A DNA stretch of 64,000 nucleotides from contig JARWKL010000011.1 of the NCBI GenBank assembly GCA_029961685.1, positions 8,188,723 to 8,252,722 of the forward strand, read 5' to 3'. The notes beneath the pieces are model-generated. The model made no database searches. It was not told the origin of the DNA and saw nothing but the letters and a program-made list of their open reading frames with translations. This DNA comes from Aristolochia californica (Eukaryota > Streptophyta > Magnoliopsida > Piperales > Aristolochiaceae). A program made the position numbers and the translations under genes. Below are positions 32,684 to 44,331 of this stretch, in pieces; positions within the stretch are counted from its first letter, which is position 1; the number at the start of each line of letters is the position of its first letter.

Positions 32684-33936
32684 ATAGTGTGATTGATGCT
32701 AGAAGGAAAACGAGCCACCAAAGGCAACTCCCCAAGAAACAGGAAAAAACAACTATTACTGCACAGCAGTGAGAAGTTGATGTCCAAATACAGCAGGAGA
32801 CGTCCAAAAGGATTTAATCCAGCTCAAGGATGATTAGCACTGTGAAGATATGAAATCTTCTACGAAGATATGAAATAATTTCGCACTGATTCAGAGCAAC
32901 GTTCCAGCTTATAAGTTCTGTAATCAGGCACGAGATTAACAGGCTGATGGATCATTGACTGTAACTTGGGACGGCAACTTTCCAGTCCGACGAGATTGAC
33001 GAGTATTAAGATCTTGAAATCCAGCTGCGTATCCTCTAGCTGCCAACTCTAATCACATAGGGCTGTTGTTGTATGCAATCTTCTAGTTGTTGTAACAGAG
33101 AGCTAGTTGCAACAGAAAGCTGCTGCTGCAAAAAAAAAAAAAAATCTAGTTATAGCAGAGGCTACCGGCAGAACAGAGCAATGTTAATCCAGCAGAGCAG
33201 AGGCTGGATCAAACCATGCAATGGTAGAGGCGTTGGTAGCATCTTCTTTGCTGCTAATTAGCTGTTCAGGATAATGGCCACGGGCAAAGTTGTTGGCAGC
33301 ATCTTCTTTGCCGGCAGACGACTGGGAAGACTTTTAATGAAAGCAGCAATGGCATTCCTCAAAGCCCTCTTCAGATATGGAGGCAAACTTTATAACTCAG
33401 AAGCTTGAATAAGGGTTCAATATCAGGAAACTGCTTCTTCCTTTCCACAGGGTTTCGTTGCGTGTTGTTTACTACAGTGGGTCCAACAACTACAAGTAGA
33501 TCATACTTTTCAAGATACCTCCCGATGGTATCCTTTAAGTCTGTGAAATTAGCAGCAGGCTATTCCAGTAGAGCCAAAGGAAATATCTCAAAAAAAAAAA
33601 AAAAAAATTCTTGATCAATCTCGGTAATGCAGAGATAATATCAGGCATAGAGAGATCAGTTAGGCATAGAGAGATCAGTTTTGCAGCATACTAGTTAATA
33701 AAACTCAGCCTTGGATATAAGGTTAATACTTGATAGAACATAGAGATCAACATGCAAAACCTACTGTTTTATAAAGAAGTAAAGAGGAAAATAATTTATC
33801 TTTTCTGAATCAGCATAGGCAGTCTTCTTCAAACCGAATGCCCATGAAATCTTCAATATAAATCATTATCTTCATGTCTCATCATCTGAGCAGCAATGAA
33901 GCAAACTGGAATGCTGAAATTACTGTTCTGATATCA
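32684..33936 (-). mobile_element. copia internal region without recognised coding (part 2) and PBS
   Basis: Region between the nested gypsy and the 5' LTR of the minus copia. The minus strand next to the LTR has TGATATCAGAACAG (33923-33936), an initiator-Met-like PBS. The rest contains CAG/CTG-rich phrases and adenine runs at 33129-33144 and 33591-33606. No gag is recognised. Confidence 0.45.
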
Positions 33937-34227
33937 TGTTGACTTCAGGATTCCATAATATTAAGGTCTTCAACATAGAGTGTAGGAGAAAAAGAAAGGA
34001 GGAGAGGAGTGTAGTGATTTGCATGAATGGATGTGAGAGAAAGAGAGGGAGAGAGAGATGAACACGTAAACGAGAGAAGAAAGGGGAGAATAAGGGTTGT
34101 GGAAGATACCTCAACCCTCCCCCTTAACCTTTATTTATGGATGAAAAAGATACATAAATTACAAATATGCTTTTCACCCTAAGATTATTACAATAATACC
34201 ACTCAAACTTGTTTATGTCTTTCAACA
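33937..34227 (-). repeat. 5' LTR of minus-strand copia
   Basis: Matches 25393-25693 with a few small indels. It is followed by the TTAGA duplication at 34228-34232. Confidence 0.9.
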
Positions 34228-34232
34228 TTAGA

Positions 34233-34631
34233 AGGTGAGCCTAAGTCCACACGAGTATGGAGAAGGTCCACACATCCAAGAGGGGTAGCATGATTTTAAA
34301 CTAGGTGTCATCTCAAAAAAATGGCACAAAGGTATAGTTAGTCAAGGTGAACATGTCTACTTATGTATTTTATCATGTAAAGCTTGTAGCCCTAAGGGCA
34401 TTGTAGGTATTGTAAAATCCTCTAAAAAATTATAAATAGAGGTCATTGGCTTAGGGTAGAGCATCAAGTCTCTCTCCCTTTCTCCAAATTCGCCCAAGCT
34501 CTCTTAGCCTAAAGGCTCTCTCCCTTTTATCTCTTTCTCCCTTCTTTACCCGAGTTCCCTCTCTTCTTCTCTTCTTCTCTCACTTTCTTATTTTGCTTGA
34601 GGTTCTAATCATGGGGTCCTAAATTCAACAA
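34233..34631 (+). repeat. remainder of the 3' LTR of the plus-strand copia
   Basis: Continues the LTR begun at 25386 (TGTTAGA then AGGTGAGCCTAAGTCC...) and ends ...AAATTCAACA. It contains a TATAAATAGAG box near 34431 and a CT-rich U5. Same family as 1538-1947 (minus) and the LTRs at 35830, 38493, 50513 and 58958. Confidence 0.85.
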
Positions 34632-34790
34632 ATTGAATTTGTTCCCACTGGAAATCATCTAGTAGACATTTTATGAAGCCATTAGGATTTGATCGGTTCT
34701 CTAAGTTTCGAGGATAACTAGGCATGAACAACTCACCTTCATCAACTTAAGCTGATAAAATTGAGCTTAAAAGACTCATGCCAATAAATT
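34632..34790 (+). pseudogene. SIRE-like copia pol C-terminal remnant
   Basis: The plus strand reads IEFVPTGNHLVDILMKPLGF followed by RFSKFRG, a stop and LGM. This is the usual C-terminus of a copia RNase H (ADIFTKPL type with FxxLRxxLGM). The style and the downstream context suggest the SIRE/Maximus lineage. Confidence 0.6.
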
Positions 34791-35120
34791 AGTGCCATAT
34801 GAGGAGTGAAATCTAAAAGATCACATTTCATCACTCTGTTGAGGGCATTGATCGATCAACTTGAGCGATTGATTGATCAATCGATACAGAATGGTCAATC
34901 ATTCACAATGCCAAAAGAGAAGTTGAAGAGTTTTAAATGACATTTCACTTCTTTTTCCGATCCAAACTCTTCCATCATTCGTGTCATAAATCTCTAAACC
35001 TTCCAGAGCCTTTCCCCTCTCATTTGATCTAATTTAGAGGTTTCCCACCCCAAGAACTGAAATAAGGTTTTATTTTTCTTCACCAAAGGCTTTTCCAACC
35101 CCAAATCTGAATTTTCCAAG
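34791..35120. other. non-coding spacer of the SIRE-like remnant
   Basis: AT-rich spacer with TGATTGATCAATCGAT palindromic phrases near 34860, similar to those in the LTR-like region 39562-40870. Confidence 0.4.
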
Positions 35121-35829
35121 ATGGCGAGGACAAAGTTCATGGCGAAGAAGCACACTCCAAAATATTCAGATATTTGTGAAGAAATGCCCAACTTGAGGGG
35201 GCATTTCCGAATGAGGATCCAAAAGAGTAAGTATTTCAAGAGTTTCTTTTCAAAGAGTATTGTTGAGCCTAGTAAAATTTACATTGATTTCTGTAAGAGA
35301 GAAATCAATGAATTTGAAAAAAAAAAAATAGGCCATACATGGGTCTTTTGGTGAGTGAGGAGGCCATTTAGCCACTTTTTGTAAAGGCCAAACCTTGAGA
35401 TGGAAAAGTGACTCCATGTACCTCGAGGCTCACCACCTATGTAAAGAAAACAACTATCTTGATTGAGTTGAGTGACCTCAACACAATACTCGGAGCAAAA
35501 TCTTTGGAGATAGCAAAGTACGTCGAAGAAAATTGGCATATGGACCTCCAAAACATACAAGATATCATCATTCTCACCTTTGGCCAAACCACAAGTAGCT
35601 CCAACAAAGTGAAAATCAAGACCTTAGTATGGAGCACAAAGTATTTATGGAAATTGTTATCCACATCCTAAATCTGAGGAAGGTACCTTCTCGTGACTCA
35701 CCATGGCATGTATCTTTTGGATGTGGACTCTCACCCAGAAGATAGACTTGGACTTTGGTTATTTCATGGCATGTCAGATGATTGACATTGCATCAAGCTT
35801 ATGGACTCTTGTTTGCTTAGCAAACTACC
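35121..35829 (+). pseudogene. post-pol ORF of the SIRE-like element, part 1 (possible env-like)
   Basis: Begins MARTKFMAKKHTPKYSDICE (77 codons to 35354). It continues in other frames with LTTYVKKTTILIELSDLNTI and LQNIQDIIILTFGQT. A basic start followed by such motifs resembles the extra ORF found after pol in some plant retroelements. Broken by frameshifts and cut at 35829 by the non-autonomous copia; continues at 38831. Confidence 0.4.
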
Positions 35830-36125
35830 TGTTAGAAGATGGGATCAAACCCACACGACCAAGGAAGGCCCACACATTCAAGAGAGTTGGACGATAAGCT
35901 CAAGCCCACACGGCCAAGGAAGGCTCACACATTCAAGAGAGTTGGACGATAGGCTCAAGCCCACAGACCAAGGAAGGCCCACACAGTGTGGCATGATGGT
36001 AAATGAATAATCATCTCATAAAGATGGCACTGATGTAATTAGTTTAACCTTGAGGGGCATAATTATAATATTATAGTTTCATTCATATATAATTAGAGCT
36101 TCAGGGTGAGGGTTAAGACACAAGT
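35830..36125 (+). repeat. 5' LTR (3'-truncated) of non-autonomous copia
   Basis: Begins TGTTAGAAGATGGG and contains three tandem copies of the ~55-bp unit (GATAGGCTCAAGCCCACA...GGCCAAGGAAGGC...CATTCAAGAGAG). It ends where homology to the other family LTRs stops, after GACACAAGT. The remainder of the LTR and the PBS are deleted. Confidence 0.8.
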
Positions 36126-38480
36126 ATGGTTTTCAAGATTTCTTAGAAACCCATTTTGTTCTTTTCCTTTGCTCATATTAGTACTTCGGCTTTCTGGTTG
36201 ATTATATTTATCTACTACTGGTAATTGATGTTATCCGTTTCTCTATGAAATAGTAGTTTTTTTGCATGCTAGTTTTTTTGCACCGATTAATACATGTCTG
36301 GTGGTGCTCTCATTGTGCAAGAGTGCATATCTGCCAATCGAACTCCAGCTTCAGCTAAGCGCAAGAGTGCAAGATTATCTTCTTGTTGTTGGCACAAATT
36401 GTCTTCCATGTTTGGAGAAGTATTTTTAGAAGTTGAATACCAACAAACTTTATACAGACGATGAAGTTTTGAAACAAAGTTTCAGTTGGCTGTTTTTACC
36501 AAGGTGGTGATCTGTGTTGGGCTTGCATTTTTCTAGACCACCTAAAGGTCCTCCATTAATCAAAATCATGTACTTGCTCTTGCATAAACAATGCCTTCAT
36601 AATTGGAGAAGAAGTTGCTGCTCCAACCTCACAAACAACGAGCTTCATTGCTGCCGCATCTGAAGAGGCTACTCTCTCAGCAGCATTGGCAGTTGCTGCT
36701 CTCCCAGTATCATCGGAGTTGTTCACTTCGGAAACGATCATTTAGCAGAATCCCATTAGTCAGAATTTGTTCGCATCGGTGTTGGGCCAAGTGTTAACGC
36801 CAAAAGTGTCAATGACAACGTTGGAGTTTCGTCATATTTTCTTCACGGAATCAATCTCCATTGCTTGTCAACTAATTTTGCAGCTTCATCTCTGCTGCTT
36901 TGATATATCAGAGACATATCGTGATCTCCATTGTGTAGAATCCTAGAAGTGATTCTACGTGGTTTTTTTTTTAATTCATCATCGTCTTCCCTTGAATTTA
37001 TTGAAGGATCTACCGAATTCATCATATTTAATCTACCAAAGGATCGGGCCACACCTCAGTCATCCAATTTTTTTGGAAAGTTGACTCATAAGCCAACAAT
37101 TTGATAGAATATTTTTTTTTATCTTATTTTCATCAATTCCAAAAAAAATTCATTGGCACTGTTGTTACAGAAGGAACTCAATCGAGATTGAGATCTTATT
37201 TATGGAATCAATTGCTAACTCCGATTGATTGTCACTCTATTTCGAAAAGTTTCTGGAATCAACTTTCCTCTTATAGCCATTGCTAATTGATCTTCTATCA
37301 TCCGGCCCATTACATTTTGACGGAAGTTTTTCTTTTGGAAACTCATTCTAGATTGTCTCTACCATATCATTGCCAATTTATTTTTCTTATCTTCAGGAAA
37401 TAATCGGCTGACATCCGAAAATAGCACCGAAGACGACGACTTCTCATGGCGAGGAAGTCACACTGGCCACTAGACGAAGACTGGTCAGCTATCTCTATTT
37501 TCGCCGAGTTGTTTGCATCATCGAGTCCATTATAGCTTTCAGCGATGGGGAGGAAGAAGAAGTTCATTTTGTATTTAATCTACCTAATTAACTCGAACCA
37601 ACTTGGATCGGGTCAACTTAGATGGATCAACTCGGTCTGGGTCTACCTGACTCGACCCACTTGCTCTTTGACTCTATATATGGATGCGGGTCCCGAGTTC
37701 TCTATTGATTCTTCCCCCGACTCAACTATATTGGTTTGATTCCTAACTCAACTCGACTCGGTCCCTTGTCTTAGACTGGAGTATTATCTTGAATTAATTG
37801 ACATCTTCTTACTCGGTCAGCTTATTATTTGGTGCGCAACTTTCTGATGGACTCTCGATGGATTATTTCATGTGTCCTTTTTAAGGACTATCATCATTTG
37901 GGCCCAGAACCATTTTTTGTTGTTATTTTGTCCCTCTGATTGATATATTATTATTGAAGGACTTCTCGTTGTTGATTGTTGTCAGCATTGGTTATTCTGA
38001 TGAAGAAAAAAATACATGGTGGCCCCAACATATTATCTTCCAGTGATTCCCTTGTACCCTCTTATTATTTGTTAAAATCACTTCTGAGCAATGCCTATAT
38101 ACCTACTTCCTATAGAGGATAGGAGTAAGCCCAACATTCAACGTGAGTCAAGTCTATTATTCACCCAAGATGTGTTTTCTTAGCTACCCTAAGAAAGTGG
38201 GTAAACTCTGTGCCCCACAGTTAGGCTACTTTTTCGCCTTTTAAATTGAACGGAGAGTATTTCGACTATGAGCATTTGCTTGGAGTATGGAGTTTTGTCA
38301 TACGACTAGGAGTATTATCTCTCTCACTATTATTATGCCAATTGGGTCTCTTGACAAGAACAATAGATCACCAGCTTGAGGGGGAGTGTTGGAAGATATG
38401 ATGGACTGCTATTTTATATGGGAAGATCTTATACACCATTTGCAGTAAGCTGAGCGTTTATGATATTCTCTCACCCCTAG
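36126..38480 (+). other. interior of non-autonomous copia
   Basis: No coding frame is recognised. 37590-37760 holds repeated ACTCG/TCGAC-type phrases (CAACTCGGTCTGGGTC...), and homologous phrases occur at 58190-58400. The segment before the 3' LTR (TATACACCATTTGCAG...CTCACCCC) is shared with 58895-58945. A second LTR-like start (GAGGGGGAGTGTTGGAAGAT) at 38380 suggests a small internal duplication of the 3' junction. Confidence 0.6.
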
Positions 38481-38492
38481 CTTGAGGGGGAG

Positions 38493-38830
38493 TATTAGAA
38501 GATGAGCTCAAACCCACTCGACCAAAGAAGACCCGTACATCCAAGAGAAGTAGATGATGGGTTCAAGCCCACAAACCAAAGAAAGCCCACATAGTGGTGG
38601 CATGATGGTAAATAAAGAAGCATCTCGTAAAGATGGCACTGATGTAATTAGTTTAAGTTTCAAGGACCTAATTATAATATTGTAGGTTCATTCATCTATA
38701 AATGGATTCATTCATCTATAAATAGAGCTTCAAGGGGAGGGTTAGGACACAAGTCCATAACTTCATTCTCCCCAACATGTTGTCTCTCTTTTTCTCCATG
38801 AGCTAATCCATGGAATCCTGAAAATCAATA
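38493..38830 (+). repeat. 3' LTR of non-autonomous copia
   Basis: Starts TATTAGAAGATGAGC (TG changed to TA) and ends AAATCAATA (CA changed to TA). It carries two ~55-bp units and a short duplication of TTCATTCATCTATAAATGG near 38685-38720 that includes the TATA box. Confidence 0.85.
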
Positions 38831-38835
38831 TTACC

Positions 38836-39338
38836 ACCATCCTTCGACATTCCGAAGTTGACCTCACCAATGAGTGAGAGTGTGAATTTGACAAAAAAAT
38901 GTCAATCGGTGAGACCAAGGTGGAAATGCCAATGGGTTCAGAATGATACGATTGGTAAGTAGGCACCACAGATAATCGACTCCGGTGATGAAATGAGCCC
39001 AAAACCACCAGCCAAAAAAATTGAATTTTCTAAGAGGAAGAGAACTGAAGATGCATCCTCATCCTCATATAGGCTCAAGGAATTTGAAGACATTGTGGAC
39101 AACATGAGGGCAACCTAGGCAGCTATGCTTGCCACTCAAGAACAACTGAAGATGGGTCAAGATGAGCTTAGAAATAGTCAAAATAGGATTGAGAACATGT
39201 TGGAACTCCTCATTAGTCGTTCTTCTATCTTAGCCTTTGTATTTATAATAGTTTTTGTACACACAATTTCATATATATATAAGGCCTTTGAGCCATCACA
39301 ATTCATTGCAAATATCTTTTTGAGTATGACAACACCGC

Positions 39339-39340
<2 letters not shown>
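38836..39340 (+). pseudogene. post-pol ORF of the SIRE-like element, part 2 (coiled coil plus hydrophobic segment)
   Basis: Plus-strand frame with PPAKKIEFSKRKRTEDASSS, then FEDIVDNMRATQ, a stop, and MLATQEQLKMGQDELRNSQN (heptad-like) followed by a hydrophobic segment SILAFVFIIVFVHTISYI. The open piece 39125-39412 is 95 codons. A coiled coil plus a membrane segment after pol is what has been described for env-like ORFs of SIRE elements. Decayed, and interrupted by the element at 35830-38830. Confidence 0.4.

Positions 39341-39376
<36 letters not shown>
39341..39376 (+). repeat. G36 homopolymer
   Basis: Thirty-six consecutive guanines followed by TTGTGGGCGG. The run could form G-quadruplexes, and its length in the assembly may be inaccurate. 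Confidence 0.95.
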
Positions 39377-39378
<2 letters not shown>

Positions 39379-39561
39379 GTGGGCGGTGGAGAAAACAATC
39401 CGAAGGCACTAAAATTATAAAATAAAAAAATTCAAATTTGATATGCATAAAAGGGGGAGTTATTTTCCTAAAATTATTAGATTCACTTACCTCCGACTCT
39501 TAGGGATAATATATTTAATTTTTTTGACATTAGGTTTCTTCATCATAAAAAAGAGGGATAT

Positions 39562-40870
39562 TGTTAACTAAGTGTTTCCTCCCTTCTTGATTTTGATGAT
39601 AAAAAATGTAATTGATCAAAAAATTGTAATTCAATCATTTCAAACGCATTTCCTTCAAGAGACACATAACTCAAAATTTCTAAGTAATGAATTGGCACAA
39701 GCTTCTCAAAGACCTCAAACTCAATGGAATATCTAAGTGTTCTTGAAGAAACACCCTCAAAAAGAAGAAGAGGACAATTGAAGACTACAGTTTAGGAAAT
39801 CTTGAAAATGTCTAAACTCAACCTATGTAAGAGTAAAGCCACAATCCTTCCAAAACTTGAGGTACAAAGTAAAATTTGGACACATATTTACATTTAAACA
39901 TGTTTTTTACCGAAGCTAACATATGTTTATATAAGTTAAAATCATTTATGACTCAAACATTCATGTTTGGAAAATTCCCATAGCGAATTGGCATTGGATT
40001 GGTCGATCAACATCTGCCAATGATCGGTCAACCAGAAGTCCATAAGCCAAAAATATAAAGCAAGATCGATCAACCAAGGTCGATCGATCGATTATGCAAA
40101 ACATGCTTAAAATGTTCTATAAATATTGTCTAGGCAATGTATATTCATGTTGATTGATTTATCAACATCATGAGACTAATCAATCATACAAAACTTTGCC
40201 AAGCAGGGATATAAATCATGATTGATCATACTTGTTATCTACTACCAATAGGAGTTTTGATTGATCGATCATATCTTGTACATTGATCAATCAACTTAAA
40301 ATGTTAGACCCAACGAGAACATATTGATCAATCATAATGTTGACCAATAAGTCATTTTATGATAGAAATATAGGCATTACACACGATTGATCAATTAATC
40401 ACTTTATATTAATTTATCAATGTAAAGTCATCTTTTTACAAATGGGGAAAAAATGGCTAATTTGGTTTGGGGAACTTATAAATACCCCACTAATTTGGCA
40501 AGGGTGTAAGTTTTACCTTTCTTTTGTAATTTTGCATTTCTTGATAGGTTCATCAAGAACCTTGCTCAAACTCGATAGAAAAGCTTGGTAGAGCTAGAAT
40601 CTAGCTAATCTCTTGAAAATATTGATTTGTAGTCGTGTATTTGGGCATACACATGGCTTTGAAGGAGAACCAAGATCTCTTTCTTATAATTCCAACTTAA
40701 TAGAATGATTATTACTAGAAAATAAGTCATTTTCTGATAGAAATATAGCCATTACACATGATTGATCAATCAATCACTTTATACCGATTGATCAACATGA
40801 AGTCATCTTTTTACAAATGGGCAAAAAATGGTTAATTTGGCTTGGGGATCTTATAAATACCCCACTAGGA
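39562..40870 (+). repeat. SIRE-like LTR region with internal 145-bp duplication
   Basis: After an AAAAGAGGGATAT polypurine-like tract comes TGTTAACTAAGTGTTTCC and TTTTGATGATAAAAAA, typical of SIRE-type LTR starts. It has many TTGATCGATCA-type palindromes (39990-40400). A 145-bp segment ending at the TATAAATACCCC box occurs twice, at 40348-40492 and 40723-40867. The LTR end is not determined. Confidence 0.6.
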
Positions 40871-40879
40871 AGCTTGGTA

Positions 40880-42180
40880 ACTTATCTTCTTTGTCTCCAT
40901 GTCCATAGATCGTTTTGTTTCCATTGCAAATGGTTCTCAAACTAAGGTTTAAGGCATAGGTCAGTCTTCTCCCTCTCCATTATTGCCCATGTCTAATGTT
41001 CTACTTGGTCCACAGTTCCTGCAAACCCTTATGTTAGTAAATCAAATTATAAAGAATCTAAATTGTTTTATCACCTTTTATCCTTCTTATTATGTTTTCC
41101 AAGATAACCATACCAAGCAGGTGATTGGTGATGGCCACGAAAGAGGGGTCTCTAGTTTTTAGATAATAGCATCATATCTACAATGACTACTTCCATCACA
41201 ATAGGCTTTTCAGTGGCAAAACCACCTAGGTATTTGTCACTACCTATTTTCTAATCATTAGTTCCTCTCACCACCTAGGTATCTATCACTACCTATTTTG
41301 TAATCGTTAGTTCCTTTCTTGAAGTCCGTTAATTGGTTACCTCATGAATTTTGTGAGTTGAATAAGCAGTTCTTTTTCTTCTCATCCTAAGAAAGTATCT
41401 AGTGCATTTTGATGTATGAGAACCCGTTCAAGTTTCCAATGTAACTTGTTATATTTGTTGATGATTGTACTAGAGTGACTTAGTTATATTTAATGAAAGA
41501 CCATTCTGAAGTTTTCTCTATCTTTACCTCTTTTTTAAACATGATTGACACTCAATTTTTCAAGAAAATTTAAGTGTTTACATCTAATAATGCCAAAAAA
41601 TATTTATCCTTTCAATTTCAGAATTTTTGCTCTCCATCAAGGTATCCTTCACCAAACACTATGTGTATATACTTCTCAGCAAAATTAGGTGGTTGAAAGC
41701 AAAAATAAACGCTTGATAGAAATTACTCGAGCCTTACTTTTCTCTATGAATATTCCTCTATTTTATTGGACCTATGTTGTTTTGACCGCATATTATCTCA
41801 TTAATTTCATGTCATATAGTGTTTTTGTGTTGATTTCTAGGGGCAACACATAAACACAACATATTTCAAGAGAAAAAGAGAAGAGAGGAATTTTAGCTTT
41901 TGGGAGAGAGGAGAAAAAAAACCAAGAGAGAAAAAGAAGAGGAAAAGATAAGAGGTATAAGGATGAATTTTGACCCAAGAGGAAGATGTTTAAATCAAAC
42001 ACATTAAGATTGATTATCATTTTGTTCAAGAAAGGTTACAAATTGGTATCATATTAATGCATTATATTTGTTCCAAAAATCAATTAGCAGATATCTTCAC
42101 CAAAGCTATTGCAACTACACCTCTTGCCTCTACGTGTTTCAAAACTTAGAATATTTGATGTATTTGCACCAACTTAAGGG
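40880..42180 (+). pseudogene. copia pol remnant with RT deleted
   Basis: Plus-strand pieces: a pre-integrase segment (PSYYVFQDNHTKQVIGDG near 41090-41145), an integrase core (VIFVDDCTRVTWLYLMKD at about 41450-41510, then VFTSNNAKKYLSFQFQNF), and the RNase H end (DYHFVQERLQIGI, NQLADIFTKAI at 42015-42110). RT and most of RNase H are missing. 41840-41960 is a purine-rich tract that may mark a deletion or small insertion. Many stops. Confidence 0.75.
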
Positions 42181-42184
42181 GGAG

Positions 42185-42512
42185 AGTTAGAAGAGGTGAT
42201 TAGTCAAAGACTCATACGTACTGGTATAGCTTGCAATTTTTGCTTTCTTTTAGCCATTGATTATATATTGTGTATGAGGGTATTAGAGTCACTCATGTAA
42301 TATTCATTGCACTATAAATAAAGAAGATAAGAAATAGCTTGATCTAAATGAAGAGAGCTTTCTCTCCTTTTGTTGCCCTAGTTTCTTCTTCTCTTTGCCT
42401 TTTCCTTCAATACTCTAGAAACACCTTCCTTCCTCCTTTTTTTCTCTTGTTCTTCTTCCACCTTCTTCACTTTAACCAACCTTCTCTAAGTATGAAATCC
42501 TAGAATCTAACA
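42185..42512 (+). repeat. 3' LTR of the copia remnant
   Basis: Follows the polypurine tract CTTAAGGGGGAG. It runs from AGTTAGAAGAGG to GAATCTAACA, with an ACTATAAATAAAG box near 42312 and a CT-rich U5. The first base pair of the LTR seems mutated. No target duplication was identified. Confidence 0.65.
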
Positions 42513-42900
42513 AGTTGCAATTATCATGTTTTATAAAGACCTTCTCAAGTAAACCCCAAGAGAATGGATAATCGATAATGTAACTTGCCTCTATGAGAAG
42601 TCATCTGTTACTTAGGATGATGAATGTATGACTCGCCGGGTAGGAGGAGACCTTTTATTCTCTAAGAAAATCCACTCGAATATCTCTAACCCAATCCAAC
42701 TAGGGGATTTCACCTGCTACGAGTTGGGTCCCAACTTCGGGTCGCGCAACTGTCATTGCGACCAATAGAACCATTTCTATATTCCCAGATCTCTCCTTCT
42801 GTGGGTTCGGACTCCGGATTCTTGGACAAATGAGCGCAATCCCTCTTTCTCCACCAGTAATATAGTCCGCCGATGTTTACTGGTGGCAGCTATCAGACAC
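42513..42900. other. upstream region of the Shg1/BOD1-like gene
   Basis: GC content rises from about 42640. No repeat or ORF is recognised. It probably contains the promoter of the gene whose coding starts at 46123. Confidence 0.35.
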
Positions 42901-43040
42901 GCGCCTTGCTTCCCACTCTAGCCTTCTGTTCTCTTTCAGTCTCAAATCTCTCCAACTGAACTGCTTCTAAACAGGGGAGTTAGAAATACTTTTTCGAATG
43001 CCCTTCTTTACCTCGATTGATTCTTCCAAATTTCTGTCAG
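42900..43040 (+). other. putative non-coding first exon of the Shg1/BOD1-like gene
   Basis: A pyrimidine-rich tract ends at TTTCTGTCAG followed by GTAAGACG, a good donor at 43041. An acceptor CTTCTAG at 46071-46076 lies just before the coding exon, giving an inferred 5'-UTR intron of about 3 kb. This is inference; no transcript was seen. Confidence 0.4.
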
Positions 43041-43757
43041 GTAAGACGAGCCAATAGTTATTGTATTCTTGTTTGATTTCTCTCTCTCCTGTGTGTATTT
43101 ACTCGATCTTTATCTTACTCTTTCTGATTTTTCTCTTGGGTTTTATTTCTGAAGTCTGTATTTCTTTTTTTCACATCGCTATTACTCAATGTTTTACCGC
43201 CGGCGTTTCTTGTGGTTTTCGAATTGGAAAATCAGAAATTCGTGAACGTCCCAATTAGTTCATCTTTCCTTTTCTTCTTTGTTGATCAGCTCGTTGCAAT
43301 CTATTTTGATCTCTTCAGTACTCTTTAGTTCTTGTTATTTTCTTTGTTATTCAATGGTTTTACTTTCCACTCAAATTTCACGGATGTCAATAGGTCATCG
43401 TTGTATGGGTCTTTCCTTTCTTGTGCCAAACTTAAGTTTGAAGAATTTTGTTTGCTTGTACATGTTAATCAGTATTAGGTGTTTGGTTAGCTACATGCTT
43501 GTCCCAGGTTCCGTGAGCTAGAGTTCTGTGCACTAAGAATCTTACTTTCATTTCCATTCATTTTTGGTTCTGTTTAATTAGTCTCTGTGTCATTGGGAGA
43601 TTAACTGCTTGAATCTGAATTCGTGTTATTACCCCGAGAAGTAGTTCTTCTCAGGACAGAATTATTCTGTAGGCTTTTTAGTGTTTGGTGGAGACTGGTT
43701 GGACTGAGGTGTTGGTTTGTTTGCTGGCTAGAGCTGCTGTTGACTGATATATTCTTT

Positions 43758-44089
43758 CTCAATGTTGAATTTTATACTTTTCTGACTTGTTGTAATTTGA
43801 GTACAACAAGCCTCTATTTATAATAAACAAGTAAAATCAAATTACAATTAAACTACCCATGTCCCAGTTACACCCAAAGACTAACGCTTAAAGATAAGTC
43901 TTAGAATAATTAAATAACTAAATATAATTAGAAGACTAACATAGCTCAGACACTTTTAATTAAAACTCTTCTGTGAGACCTCCTTCCATGAGACTTCTCT
44001 TAGACTCCACCATATTAATTCTGGCTCTGTAAAACTTTTTGTTGTGATAGTAATGTAAGATTCTTCCATACCTGTTCTTCAACACTCAA
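43758..44089 (-). mobile_element. solo LTR in the 5'-UTR intron (TSD CTCAA)
   Basis: LTR 43763-44084, plus-strand ends TGTTGAATTTTATAC...GTTCTTCAACA, flanked by CTCAA at 43758-43762 and 44085-44089. Minus orientation: TTATAAATAGAGGC is the TATA region near 43815. It is the same family as the LTR at 48669-48982 (shared TCTCACAGAAGA and GGGTGTAACT motifs). Confidence 0.88.
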
Positions 44090-44331
44090 TTAGCATGGGG
44101 TTTGTCATACCCACTTTCTACTTTTCCTAACCACTTCCTACGTTTCCCTATCAACATTTTGCCTAACTTGATTATATATTCAGGCTTACTGGATAAGCTC
44201 TACTAGGTTATTCAGCATCAATTCTATCTATAGTTGGGGTCCCTTTGGCAGGTTTCTGAGCTAGTAAATTGACTTTATTCAATTGTCATAATTTCTTCTT
44301 TTCTATAGTAGCATTCTTATGTCTGTTTCTG

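Larger units (their letters stand above)
35825..38835 (+). mobile_element. non-autonomous copia (3.0 kb), near-TSD CTACC/TTACC
   Basis: 5' LTR 35830-~36125 and 3' LTR 38493-38830 belong to the TGTTAGAAGATGGG family. Flanking pentamers CTACC (35825-35829) and TTACC (38831-38835) differ by one base. The 5' LTR lacks its last ~100 bp together with the PBS. The interior has no RT or integrase, only the last dozen or so codons of a copia pol (TICSKLSVYDILSP) before the polypurine tract CTTGAGGGGGAG (38481-38492). Its interior aligns in places with the element at 50513-59385. Confidence 0.8.
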
